A stretch of 64,000 nt of DNA from positions 62,001 through 126,000 of the forward strand of contig JBGSIA010000166.1 in the NCBI GenBank assembly GCA_041751935.1, in the 5' to 3' direction. Position 1 is the first letter of the stretch, and each line of letters starts with the position of its first letter. The stretch is from JBBSJZ01 sp041751935 (GTDB lineage: Bacteria; Planctomycetota; Planctomycetia; Pirellulales; Pirellulaceae). The translations under genes and the position numbers were made by a program. The notes below the pieces were generated by a model that saw only the letters and a list, made by a program, of their open reading frames with translations, ran no database searches and was not told the DNA's origin. Below, piece after piece: positions 1 to 9,057 of the stretch.

Positions 1-1020
1 TTGGTTCGGATCCGACTGCCACCCAAAATCTACAAACGCGTCGAATGCTTGCCCCGGCAAGTCAAATCCGCTCGATGATTTCGGCCCATCCCATAAGTGA
101 ATCGAAAACGATGGCACGACGAATAGAGGCTGGTTGGAATAGAGGAAGTTGGGGAATGCGAAAGCAATCGAGGCATCGCTTGTGTTGATTTGCAGGTCCG
201 TCGGATCATCACCAGCATTGATAAACGTGTGTCGCAAACGAGGTCCTTGCAACAGTCGGTTTGCTGAGACGCCACCTATGCCACCGCTCCCAAAACCACC
301 TCCCCCACCAAAAAGACCTCCAGGAAACAAGGTGGATGGACTTCCTGAGGGATAAATCGTGCTCGGATAATTTGGCACGCCAAGCCCTGGCGCACCAAAA
401 TTCGGCGCACCGTAGTTCGGAGTGCCGAAGTTGGGCGTCGCAAAGGCTGGCGGGTTGCCGTACGGCGATACTTGCCAAGATGGGCTTGGTGCGGGTGTAG
501 CGTAATCATTCGACGGAGCTCCAAAACTAGGCGGGCTCGTGTACGACGGTGGAGCAACGTAGGTTGGTTGACCATAACTCGCCGGGGGATAAGCACCAAA
601 ACCACTTGGCGATGATGCCGACTGTGACAGCAAACCACCAAAAAGACCACCGCTGCCAATCGGTGCCGTCGATGGGGGCGGTAGAGACCCGGGAGTCAAA
701 GCGGGTTGATAGTTGCCTGCGGCACTGCCAGTAGCGTAGGGATCAAACAACGGATTGCCCAACGTTGCCGACGATGGCGGCGGCGAAAACACGGGCGCTC
801 CAATTGGCGTCAAAGTCGTGCGTGGAACGTCGATCGCAACGACGCCTTGGGAGATATTTCCCTGCGACAACGCAGTACCGCCACCGGGCAGTCGCGTTGT
901 TTGAGCAAATGAGTACGACGTTAAGCACGAAAATGCGATCGCGCAGGCAATTTGGCCGCGGAGTACTCCGCGGGCGAAAACTGCCGCTGGCGAAACGTTG
1001 ACGAGATTTATTCTCGGCAT
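1..1020 (-). CDS. exported Gly/Pro-rich protein, 3' end cut by window edge
   Basis: An open frame of 340 codons starts at the ATG complementary to 1018-1020 and runs without a stop to base 1, so the C-terminus lies outside the window. Residues 1-40 look like a signal peptide ending in SYSFAQ. Residues of roughly 60-230 are low-complexity Pro/Gly/Ser/Tyr, including a run of short NFGTPNYGAP-like units, then a poly-Gly stretch. A globular segment follows that reads LLQGPRLRHTFI and then PNFLYSNQPLFVVPSF. The layout fits a planctomycete exported or outer-membrane protein of unknown function, possibly a beta-barrel. No catalytic motif is visible. The next gene to the right is divergent. Confidence 0.8.
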   Translation of the reverse strand, partial: MPRINLVNVSPAAVFARGVLRGQIACAIAFSCLTSYSFAQTTRLPGGGTALSQGNISQGVVAIDVPRTTLTPIGAPVFSPPPSSATLGNPLFDPYATGSAAGNYQPALTPGSLPPPSTAPIGSGGLFGGLLSQSASSPSGFGAYPPASYGQPTYVAPPSYTSPPSFGAPSNDYATPAPSPSWQVSPYGNPPAFATPNFGTPNYGAPNFGAPGLGVPNYPSTIYPSGSPSTLFPGGLFGGGGGFGSGGIGGVSANRLLQGPRLRHTFINAGDDPTDLQINTSDASIAFAFPNFLYSNQPLFVVPSFSIHLWDGPKSSSGFDLPGQAFDAFVDFGWQSDPNQ

Positions 1021-1292
1021 ATTGTGCAAAACGTCCTCGAAAAACTCAAGAAAACGGTCTTCGATGCCGAAGCACCTAGTCCCTTATGCAACTAACAGGT
1101 TTCCGACATCTCGGTCAAGCCGAACTCACGCTTCTCGATTTAGTACCCTGGACGACTGGGCTCACAGCGGATTGAATTCGGTTAGCAAACCATGACTCAG
1201 ATCCCGAACTTTGTCTGACCTCTCACTCGGTTCCAACTCGACGGTACACTTGGCGAGTTCAGTGGTCCAAACGAAAGAGTGGTCGTGATCCA

Positions 1293-2807
1293 ATGACGGG
1301 AACTGTCTATCTGATTGGCGCTGGTCCCGGCGATCCTGGGTTGTTGACTCTTCGCGGCGCTGAACTGCTGGCGCATTGCGATGTGGTACTATACGACGCC
1401 CTGAGCAACGATGCCCTGCTCAGCCACGCTGGTCGAGCGGAGAAAATTTGCGTCGGCAAACACGGTCAAAGTCGGATTTGGACTCAGACCGAAATATGTG
1501 CTGAAATTCTGCGTCAAGCACGCGCCGGAAAACGTGTCGTACGACTCAAGGGTGGTGACCCCGCAGTGTTCGCCCGAACTGCTGAAGAAATCGATGCAGT
1601 TCGAGAAGCGGGAATTCCCTTTGAAGTCGTTCCAGGAATCACGGCGGCACTTGCGGCGGGATCATTCGCAGGGATTCCAATCACACACCGTGGACTAGCA
1701 TCGGCGGTTGCGTTGGTAACCGGCCACGAAGAGCCGCACAAATCGGAATCGGCACTCGACTGGAACGCGTTAGCCAAGTTTCCCGGAACGCTCGTTATCT
1801 ACATGGGCGTGACCACTGCGTCGACCTGGATGCAGGCTTTGCTACATGCTGGTAAGGACGCGGCTACACCCACGGCCATCGTTCGCCGTTGTTCGCATCC
1901 CGATCAACTAACCATCCACTGCCGCCTCGACGAGGTCGCCGACCGACTGACCCCGGCCAGCCGAATGCGACCGCCAGTGATTGTCATTATCGGCCCAGTA
2001 ACCGAATTGGCTAGCTCGATGAGCTGGTTCGATCGTCGCCCGCTATTTGGACTAACGGTACTTGTAACACGGCCAATGGATCAGGCCGAAGAGCTTGCCG
2101 CTCCACTGAGGGAACTGGGGGCAAGTGTCATGTACCAGCCGCTGATCGAAATCTCGCCACCGCGTGATTGGCTGGCCGTCGACGCGTGCATCGAGACTCT
2201 CGCTTGTTATGACACCATTGTTTTTTCCAGTGTCAACGGAGTTCATTCTTTTTTTCAGCGGTTGTTGTCATCGGGCAAGGATTTGCGGGCCATGGCGAAC
2301 CTGTGCATCGCAGCGGTCGGCAGCAAAACGCAAGCAGCAATCGAAGGCTATCACTTGCGATGTGACGTTGTGCCAGACGACTTCCGTGCTGAATCGCTGG
2401 TGAAAAAACTGCTTAGCAGGAGCGATAGCAGAGTCTCTGGGCAACGGTTTTTGCTGGTCCGTGCCAGCCGGGGTGGCGATGTACTCGAAAGGGACCTGCA
2501 AACAGCTGGGGGAATCGTCACAACGGTTGTCGCCTACGAACACAGCGACGTTGTGGTTGTTGATCCAGAGATTGCCAAGTTGCTTGATGACGGGAAACTC
2601 GACTGGGTCACCGTGACCAGTAGCCAGTCGGCGAGGAATCTTGTGTCGTTGTTGGGGCCTGCTCTGCGACACACTCGCATCGCGTCGCTTAGTCCCGTCA
2701 CAAGCGAAACGCTGCAGTCACTGGGAATGCGGATCGCCGCCCAAGCCGAAACGTACACGATGAGTGGGTTGGCTGAGGCGATTCGACGTGCGAGCAGAGT
2801 TCAATAG
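1293..2807 (+). CDS. cobA-hemD: uroporphyrinogen-III C-methyltransferase / uroporphyrinogen-III synthase fusion
   Basis: A two-domain protein of 504 residues. The first ~245 residues are a SAM-dependent uroporphyrinogen-III methyltransferase: GAGPGDP at 9-15, RLKGGDP at 84-90 and PGITAA at 114-119 are the classic CobA/SUMT motifs. From about residue 253 (LTVLVTRP onward) the protein matches HemD, which closes hydroxymethylbilane to uroporphyrinogen III. The fusion makes precorrin-2, the siroheme/cobalamin branch point, in the cytoplasm. Such CobA-HemD fusions are known in several phyla. The ATG start lies just before the glycine-rich SAM loop. The gene stands alone, with no other heme or siroheme gene near it. 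Both domains look complete. Confidence 0.93.
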   Translation: MTGTVYLIGAGPGDPGLLTLRGAELLAHCDVVLYDALSNDALLSHAGRAEKICVGKHGQSRIWTQTEICAEILRQARAGKRVVRLKGGDPAVFARTAEEIDAVREAGIPFEVVPGITAALAAGSFAGIPITHRGLASAVALVTGHEEPHKSESALDWNALAKFPGTLVIYMGVTTASTWMQALLHAGKDAATPTAIVRRCSHPDQLTIHCRLDEVADRLTPASRMRPPVIVIIGPVTELASSMSWFDRRPLFGLTVLVTRPMDQAEELAAPLRELGASVMYQPLIEISPPRDWLAVDACIETLACYDTIVFSSVNGVHSFFQRLLSSGKDLRAMANLCIAAVGSKTQAAIEGYHLRCDVVPDDFRAESLVKKLLSRSDSRVSGQRFLLVRASRGGDVLERDLQTAGGIVTTVVAYEHSDVVVVDPEIAKLLDDGKLDWVTVTSSQSARNLVSLLGPALRHTRIASLSPVTSETLQSLGMRIAAQAETYTMSGLAEAIRRASRVQ

Positions 2808-2860
2808 CGGCAGGGTCTCACTTGACGCCGCCATACATAACGTGGTACTTCCCCACGCAT

Positions 2861-4039
2861 ATGCCGTCAAACACACTACGAAGCTCGCCCCAGTTCGCGG
2901 CGACCGCGATTGTCGCGATACTCCTATTGTGTCATCACGCACCGGCGCCTGCCGCCGATGCGGGCGTTGTTGCTTTGTCGGGCTCGGAGTCTAGTCGCGC
3001 ACCGCGACCCTGTGTGTTGTTGACCAATGACAGCGTGTTGTACGGTGTCGCGACACAGCTTGGCGAGTTCGTGATTATTCGCAACGGAGATGGGAACGAA
3101 TCTCGCCTGCCGCGGCAAAGTGTTTCCTGTTGGGCACCATCGATCGAGGATCTGTATCAATTCCGCGTGGATCGACGCTCGCCAGGTGATTTACGAGCGA
3201 TGTTGGCTGACGCTGCTTGGACGCTCGACCACGATTTGTTCAAAGCGGCTGACGAATTGATCCGCGAGTTGAACACATTGGCTCCAGGCAGTTCACAAGT
3301 TAGGCTACTTGAATCTCGTCTGATTCGCCGCACGTCTCAGGAAAGCACCGCAAGCCCAGCCACCGAATCAACTCCCGCCACCGAATCGCTGAAGTCGAAT
3401 GGGGTGCAGGAGCTATCCGTTCACGATACACCGATCGATTTGGCACCGACCAATTTAGCGAACTTAAGATCGTTTGCGACCAGCGTACAGCCGATGCTCG
3501 TGAACCGCTGTGGAGTATGTCATGGCGAACCGACCGACCAAAAATGGAAGTTGGTCCTACCAACACCAGGCGCTCGCCCATCGTCGCGAATGACGCGGGA
3601 GAACCTGCAAAGCTCTATTGTGTTTGTATCGCCAGAATCGCCGGATTCCAGCCTCTTATTAGCAAAAGCGATCACGGCACATGGAGGCCGCGATGCGCCG
3701 TTGGATGGTCGCGATGCGAAAGCGATCGAGAATCTGAGATGGTGGATACATCAAGCGGCATCGTCGATCATCGTTCCCACGTCGAATGAGTCTACACCCA
3801 GTCTGCCGCATCCGGTGCTGATGCCCAGCAACACGCCGCCAGGCGTACCAATGCCACCAGGCGTACCAATGCCACCAGCGGATGTCGAAGAACCGATAAC
3901 ACAAGCTCTAGAAATTCAGCCCATTGGTTTCGCTCAGCCGATCAACGCATCCCAACCAACGGTCATGCGTCTGCCCAGTGTAGCCAATCCGTTCGATCCA
4001 GAAATCTTCAATCGCAAGTATCATCTCGGCGAGCAATAA
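2861..4039 (+). CDS. exported planctomycete protein with a single CxxCH heme-binding-type motif
   Basis: The chosen ATG begins a good signal peptide (MPSNTLRSSPQ, hydrophobic AIVAILLL, then PAPAADA). A longer frame from 2822 would hide it. After the signal comes a small beta-rich segment (about residues 50-95) often seen at the N-terminus of exported planctomycete proteins. A CGVCH motif lies at 217-221 in the context MLVNRCGVCHGEP, which resembles the planctomycete cytochrome-C-like (PSCyt) setting and suggests covalent heme. A Pro-rich tail holds an exact 18-base tandem repeat. The role is unknown; a periplasmic c-type cytochrome domain is the best guess. The distal Met ligand was not identified. 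Confidence 0.75.
   Translation: MPSNTLRSSPQFAATAIVAILLLCHHAPAPAADAGVVALSGSESSRAPRPCVLLTNDSVLYGVATQLGEFVIIRNGDGNESRLPRQSVSCWAPSIEDLYQFRVDRRSPGDLRAMLADAAWTLDHDLFKAADELIRELNTLAPGSSQVRLLESRLIRRTSQESTASPATESTPATESLKSNGVQELSVHDTPIDLAPTNLANLRSFATSVQPMLVNRCGVCHGEPTDQKWKLVLPTPGARPSSRMTRENLQSSIVFVSPESPDSSLLLAKAITAHGGRDAPLDGRDAKAIENLRWWIHQAASSIIVPTSNESTPSLPHPVLMPSNTPPGVPMPPGVPMPPADVEEPITQALEIQPIGFAQPINASQPTVMRLPSVANPFDPEIFNRKYHLGEQ
3839..3874 (+). repeat. 18-bp exact tandem duplication inside the CxxCH gene
   Basis: The unit ccaggcgtaccaatgcca occurs twice back to back (3839-3856 and 3857-3874) and encodes repeated PGVPMP. It is in frame, so it only lengthens a Pro-rich linker. It could vary in copy number between strains. 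Confidence 0.9.
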
Positions 4040-4048
4040 CAGAACTTG

Positions 4049-5038
4049 CTACAGCGTTTGCGCAGTAACGAGGTCGACCGGCGTTTCGATGTCTTCGACG
4101 ATAGTCTCTCGCGACTGCAAGATTTTCAGTGCCGCTTCAATGCCGTAGACGGCCAGCTTGTCGCCGTGTTGGTCCGCCGTTGCCAAGACTTTGCCTTCGC
4201 GAATCGCTTGTTGAACCGCGCTGATATTGTCAAAGCCGACGATCAACAAATCGTCGCTACGTGAGACGCTTTTGGCTGCCGCGATTGCGCCCAAGGCCAT
4301 GTTGTCGTTGGCCGCGAGGATCGCTTTTACTTTTGGGTGTTCGCTTAGCATCGCCGAGGCGATCGTATTCGCTTTGCTCATCTCCCACTGGGCTGATTGA
4401 CTATCGACAATTTTGATACCAGCTTCGTTCATCGCAGCCTCGAAACCGAGACGGCGCTCGGAGCCGTTGAACGAGGTGCGGATACCCTCGAGCACAAGCA
4501 CCGAGTCGCCCTTGTTAAGCTTCGTGGCAAGGTAATCGCCGACTTTCTTTGCCCCTGCTCGATTATCTGGGCCGACAAACGGGATCGTTACATCTTCGTG
4601 TTTAAGCACTTCCGCATCGAGTCGATTGTCAATGTTGATCACCACGACTCCTGCCGCGATCGCGCGCCGCAGGGAGGGCACTAGCGCCTTGGAGTCCGCC
4701 GGCGCGATCACGATCGCGTCGACTCCCGCGGCTACCATTTCGTCGACCAATGCGACCTGTCGCGACAGATCCCGTTCGTCCTTGATGCCATTTGACACGA
4801 GCGAATACTCGTTTGAATGTTCGGCTTGATGAGCTTCGGCGCCGGCGGCCATTGTTGAAAAGAACTCGTTGGACAATGACTTCATGATCAAGGCGACGCG
4901 CGGCTTGTCGGTACTCGTTTCGGTGCCAGCATCCGAACCGTGCTGTGGGACAGGTGCTGGAGGCGCCGACTTTGACGAGCAACCGGCGAAAGTCAAAAGA
5001 GCAACCAACAGAGAACAGAATATAGATGGATTTTGCAT
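4049..5038 (-). CDS. rbsB: sugar ABC transporter substrate-binding lipoprotein, ribose (RbsB) type
   Basis: A 329-residue periplasmic-binding protein of the RbsB/XylF group. It starts with a lipoprotein signal: LTFAGCSS places the lipidated Cys at residue 20. The body carries family patterns such as PRVALIMKSLSNEFF at the start of the first lobe, a VDAIVIAPAD segment, and ILAANDNMALGAIAA and VGFDN near the hinge. It should bind ribose or a related sugar outside the inner membrane. It lies 25 bases downstream of ribokinase and is probably co-transcribed with it and the nucleoside hydrolase. The matching permease and ATPase genes are not adjacent. The exact sugar is inferred from the neighbours. 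Confidence 0.85.
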   Translation of the reverse strand: MQNPSIFCSLLVALLTFAGCSSKSAPPAPVPQHGSDAGTETSTDKPRVALIMKSLSNEFFSTMAAGAEAHQAEHSNEYSLVSNGIKDERDLSRQVALVDEMVAAGVDAIVIAPADSKALVPSLRRAIAAGVVVINIDNRLDAEVLKHEDVTIPFVGPDNRAGAKKVGDYLATKLNKGDSVLVLEGIRTSFNGSERRLGFEAAMNEAGIKIVDSQSAQWEMSKANTIASAMLSEHPKVKAILAANDNMALGAIAAAKSVSRSDDLLIVGFDNISAVQQAIREGKVLATADQHGDKLAVYGIEAALKILQSRETIVEDIETPVDLVTAQTL

Positions 5039-5063
5039 GGTCGAGATCGCTGGAGACGATCAC

Positions 5064-5987
5064 TCAAGTGTTGAGAAACAATTCAATCTCGCCGCGTGTC
5101 GGTAGCGAGGGTTGGGCGCCCTCGCGACTTGCCGCTACCGCACCGGCCGCAGAAGCATAACGTGCCGCTTGGAAAATGTCGCCCAATTGTAACCAGTAAA
5201 CCGCCATGGCACCGGCGAATGCGTCTCCAGCGGCCGTCGTGTCCACAGGCTGAATCACGAACGGCGGTATCCACTCAGTCCGCAATCCGTCGCTAACCAC
5301 TGCACCATCACTCCCGAGAGTGATAATTGCATTCTCGGCACCGCGGCTTACGAATTGTTGCACCGCTTTTTTCGCATCATCGAACGACGATACATCCTGC
5401 TGCAACAAAGTGCTCGCCTCGTGTTGGTTGGGACAAATCAAGTTGACCTGAAACAACTCGTTAGGAAACACTGCCGCAGCCGGAGCCGGATTCAATATCA
5501 CCTTCACGTTGTTTTCTCGAGCAATCGCGACGCCGCGCTGCACGGTTTCAAGCGGTAGCTCCAGTTGACACACCAGCACATCTGCAGAGCGGATTAAATG
5601 TTCGTATTGCCGTAGCGAGTCGGGCGTCATGTGACTGTTGGAGCCGGGGACGACGAGAATCGAGTTTTGTGCGGAATCCTCCACGGCGACGACTGCCAAG
5701 CCACTGGAGCAGTCCGAGGTCCGTTGAACGCTTGTGGTATCGATGGAAGCGTCGTCCAGATTTTGCAGCAGCCGTCGTGCAAACGAGTCGTCGCCGACCC
5801 GTCCAATCATCGAGACACGACCGCCCAAACGAGCTGCAGCGATCGCTTGATTCGCACCCTTGCCACCACACACTTGCATCGAAGAAGATGCGATGACCGT
5901 TTCACCGGGCCGCGGAAGGATCGCACAACGGATAACAAGATCCATGTTGATGCTGCCCAAAACAACGACGTGTGGTACCGAGGACAT
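5064..5987 (-). CDS. rbsK: ribokinase
   Basis: A PfkB-family sugar kinase of 307 residues, the normal RbsK length. It shows the N-terminal VLGSINMDLV strand, the sugar-binding GGKGANQA at 41-48, and the C-terminal DTTAAGDAFAGA, whose Asp is the catalytic base (the anion hole usually reads GAGD; here AAGD). It phosphorylates D-ribose to ribose 5-phosphate with ATP in the cytoplasm. It sits three bases downstream of the nucleoside hydrolase gene, so the pair is almost certainly one transcript. Substrate is inferred from family plus neighbours. Confidence 0.9.
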   Translation of the reverse strand: MSSVPHVVVLGSINMDLVIRCAILPRPGETVIASSSMQVCGGKGANQAIAAARLGGRVSMIGRVGDDSFARRLLQNLDDASIDTTSVQRTSDCSSGLAVVAVEDSAQNSILVVPGSNSHMTPDSLRQYEHLIRSADVLVCQLELPLETVQRGVAIARENNVKVILNPAPAAAVFPNELFQVNLICPNQHEASTLLQQDVSSFDDAKKAVQQFVSRGAENAIITLGSDGAVVSDGLRTEWIPPFVIQPVDTTAAGDAFAGAMAVYWLQLGDIFQAARYASAAGAVAASREGAQPSLPTRGEIELFLNT

Positions 5988-5990
5988 CGT

Positions 5991-7040
5991 TTACTTCGGT
6001 GGCTCACTTGATAGAAGTTGCAATGCCTCAAGCGTCTGCAGTTTCTTCGCATCGGGAATGATCAAATAGCGATGTTTTCCGTTGGCAGAGGGAGTGAATG
6101 TCGTCAACGAATCGTCGGCGACCGCGACTGTTCCAGGATCTGATAAAGCAAAGTACCCGTGGTTAGGACGAACGGCTTGCAGGACACTTGTCAGGTCCCA
6201 TGTTGGTCGGTCGTGGGGCGGCGGATTGTACAGCACGTAGGCCTCGCTCAGGGGATGATGCGCAACGTACTGGAAATCGTTCTCGATACTTTCGTGAGGA
6301 TACGGCAACGCGATCCCGATCTCGAATCCACTCCAGAGAATAGGCGTTGGCCACTGCGTTGCAATCGTCTGGGCTGACGGAATATCTTTCTCGACGTTGT
6401 ATTCCTTATGCTCATAGAGCTGTCCCTTGTCGCCCCTGATTTTCGTGAATGCACCAGCCATCATCGATAACAATCGTACCTTCTTTTCAACCAGTTCTCG
6501 ACCAGCAAGTGGGCTGTGGTCGTCTGGCTTACTGTTCAACAATGCGGCAAGGTTAGTGGAGAATCCGACCTGAATCATCGCGACGGAGTTGTCGTCGGCT
6601 GCGGCGAGTGCTTGACGAAGCACTGCAACCGCATCGGGAGCGTCTTTGCCAGACATAAGATCGTGAGGGTACCGCAATTGGCCGTCATCGTGGACTTCTG
6701 CCAGCGTGTTGAACTTGCCTTCGTGATCCGTCACGCCGCTGTTACAGACTCCGATTGGCGTATCTCCGTAACCATAAAATGTATTGACGGCGTCGACGAA
6801 CGGAGCCGCCAGCGGATGGTCCTTGGTTACCGTCACAGCGAGCAATTTGCCTTCCCCACGTGACTGAAACGAATGGATGATCCCAAGTGCGAGTACATCG
6901 TCACAATCGTTGCCGATGTCCGTATCAAAAATAATCGGAAGTGGTTTGGGAGCCGGCGAGTCGTCGGCTGCATTGCCGATTCCCGTGGACAACGAGAGTA
7001 AGGCGACGATCGCTACAGTCGACGTGAAGGGATTGGACAT
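5991..7040 (-). CDS. exported nucleoside hydrolase (inosine/uridine-preferring type)
   Basis: Residues 39-48 read DTDIGNDCDD, the calcium-binding Asp cluster that defines nucleoside N-ribohydrolases. Residues 1-25 form a signal peptide ending GIGNAADD, so the enzyme is predicted to act outside the cytoplasm. It would split ribonucleosides into base plus ribose. The ribose would then be caught by the RbsB-like lipoprotein and phosphorylated by RbsK, both encoded just downstream. Length (349) is usual for the family plus a signal. It is the first gene of the leftward set. The purine or pyrimidine preference cannot be read from the sequence. Confidence 0.88.
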   Translation of the reverse strand: MSNPFTSTVAIVALLSLSTGIGNAADDSPAPKPLPIIFDTDIGNDCDDVLALGIIHSFQSRGEGKLLAVTVTKDHPLAAPFVDAVNTFYGYGDTPIGVCNSGVTDHEGKFNTLAEVHDDGQLRYPHDLMSGKDAPDAVAVLRQALAAADDNSVAMIQVGFSTNLAALLNSKPDDHSPLAGRELVEKKVRLLSMMAGAFTKIRGDKGQLYEHKEYNVEKDIPSAQTIATQWPTPILWSGFEIGIALPYPHESIENDFQYVAHHPLSEAYVLYNPPPHDRPTWDLTSVLQAVRPNHGYFALSDPGTVAVADDSLTTFTPSANGKHRYLIIPDAKKLQTLEALQLLSSEPPK

Positions 7041-7226
7041 GATTGGACATCAAGCGAGAAATGGGACGGGTCTAGTGTCATTTTACATGACACATCACTG
7101 CAACGCATCACCGACCCACATTACTCGGTGCATGAGATATCCAACACTAGGCGAGTGGCAGATTAGATCGTAACACGTAGCAGTGAACACAATCATTGGG
7201 ACGGTGGTAGTTTAGGTCGATACTAC

Positions 7227-7996
7227 TCACGTTCCTTTATCTTCGCCGTTGTCCATAATGAGCGCCCTCACAACTGTAGTTTGACTAACTCGCTGGTCTT
7301 GAACGGCTCGGTCGTGAATCACATGACTGGGAAAGGCGACCTTTCGATATTCGTACAGCTCACTCATCAATCCCAAGTTGACGGCTGTGATCCCTAGCCC
7401 AGCAAAGATAGGGCGATCGCAAAGTAAATGGGAAGTCCGTTTTGAAAACACTCCACGGAGGTCCAGACGGGGTCAACCACCTCAAAGACTGAGTAGTGTG
7501 ACGGTAAACGGCCGGTAAAGGCGACCGAAAACACCGAGGGCGTGACAGACGCGAGGACCACTACAGCAACAAGAACCCCGATGGTCACGGGCAACGACAA
7601 TGTATGCCGATATGCGAAGGGTAGCGTCATCAATCGCGTCAACCCCAAAAAGCATGCTAAGTAACTGAACATGATCAACGAGTAAGTGATGGGCGCGGTT
7701 GTGACACTATTTGACTGGAGCATTGAGCCGAATACACCTAGTGCAACGATAGCGACACTTCCTGTGCGTACAGCAAACAGATAGCCACTCGAAGGTCCCG
7801 GCACAAACGCGGTGAAAAACGCCCGCGAAGCAATCGTTGATAGCAACCCTCGTCGAACTCGGGGACTCATTTCCGTTGACTCCGTCAAGAGAATCGCTCC
7901 CACAATCAACCAGTACACAGTAAGCAAGAAACTCCCGAAATTGATGGGCTCAAACTCGTCGTAGTAAAACGCCGTCGTTGTGATTGTGATGATCCA
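7227..7996 (-). pseudogene. remnant of the C-terminal half of an ABC-2 type membrane permease, frameshifted
   Basis: Three pieces of one membrane protein can be read in the minus direction. A hydrophobic start (WIITITTTAFYYD) and the piece ending near 7394 share one frame and hold about five membrane spans, including SPRVRRGL and a PFAYRHTLSLPVTIGV span. The conserved continuation (LGLMSELYEYRKVAFPSHV) is only found in another frame, ending at 7227. A frameshift therefore lies between about 7394 and 7451. The pattern of spans and the C-terminal REV..VR.A.P.RV-like tail resembles the planctomycete ABC-2 permease family. The N-terminal half is absent. I read it as a decayed gene; identity is by remembered family pattern. 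Confidence 0.6.
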
Positions 7997-8985
7997 TGTT
8001 GCCCGAAAGACGACAAGCCAAAGCCGAATGGACGGGCATCATCGAGCCGTCGTTAAGTTCAGTTAATCGCAATGAGTCCGTAACCGCCTTGCCAGTAGGA
8101 ACGCTGGCTGTTGCAATCTTTTCGAATTTAAGGGAATTAAGAAAACTCTCGGGTTGCGGCGAAGCCATTGACGAGTCGCCACAGCTACACAGCACACCAC
8201 CGGCTGCCACCCAACGTCGCATAGCATCATGCGAAAACGGACCAACTGACCGGTGAGTCCAAAACTCATTTAGTGCAACAATGAAGTCCAAGTCGCTCAG
8301 ACTTAGCCAATTGGCCGGGTTAGGCAATGGCTCAAGCACCCGAAATTGAACAAATGCAGTATGCGTACGAATCGCCCATGGCCTCGCGTCCGTGTCGCTG
8401 TATCGCAAGTCGGATGAATTTTCAGCAATCGGTGCGAGTTCGCCTTGACCATTGCCAAATATCGTCACGATTGAACGCACGTCAGGAAATGACGTACTAC
8501 TTCCGACCGATTTCGGGTCCACTATTCCAATGGTTGTGTTGTGGCTTTGGTTTCTAACCGAGGATGACTGATTAATCTCCCATGGTTCGTCTAAGACAGA
8601 TCATTCATCCTCCATGATTGCCAATCGCAGATAACTTTCGGCAGCAAAATTGGGAAGCAGCACTTGGTGGTGAACTTCACCGTCTGACTGAGAAAGTGTC
8701 AGCTTCGATGTTGTCGCAGCGGCTAAAGTTCGTTGGTATTCATGATGGGTCGAGAACGTGAACGTCAGCCTATGTTCGCGAGTGTAAGCTGTCCTCGTGG
8801 GAACCACTTTGACGTGGACGGTGTGTCTCAGCCACGTCGGTGTGCATAAGTCGCAAATTCTGGCAATAACCCGCTCTGGCCGTCGACCAGTATTCACTAA
8901 AACCACTTCCCTTCCAGGAATAAGACCGAAACAGTTACGTCCCGTGCGCCCAAATCCGATTGAGGCGGCGGTGTTGGTTGCGAGT
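7950..8985 (-). pseudogene. remnant of an exported GATase-like/beta-sandwich protein, broken by an in-frame stop
   Basis: Two open pieces lie in the same frame: about 8985-8601 (a beta-rich N-terminal part: GFGRTGRNCFGLIPG and so on) and 8600-7950. They are separated only by a TGA at 8601-8603. The second piece has a segment (NWLSLSDLDFIVALNEFW, then DAMRRWVAAGGVL) typical of the GATase-like domain of large exported planctomycete proteins that usually lie beside ABC-2 exporters. No ATG and no signal peptide remain at the 5' end, and the usual C-terminal part is missing. At the 3' end the frame runs into the permease remnant in another frame. Decay is the simplest reading. Confidence 0.55.
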
Positions 8986-9057
8986 CAAATGCGTTGATTC
9001 CGCAAGGTTTGCAGACCCAGAATCTCGCCTATGCGGCAATACGATCTCGCCGCTCGG

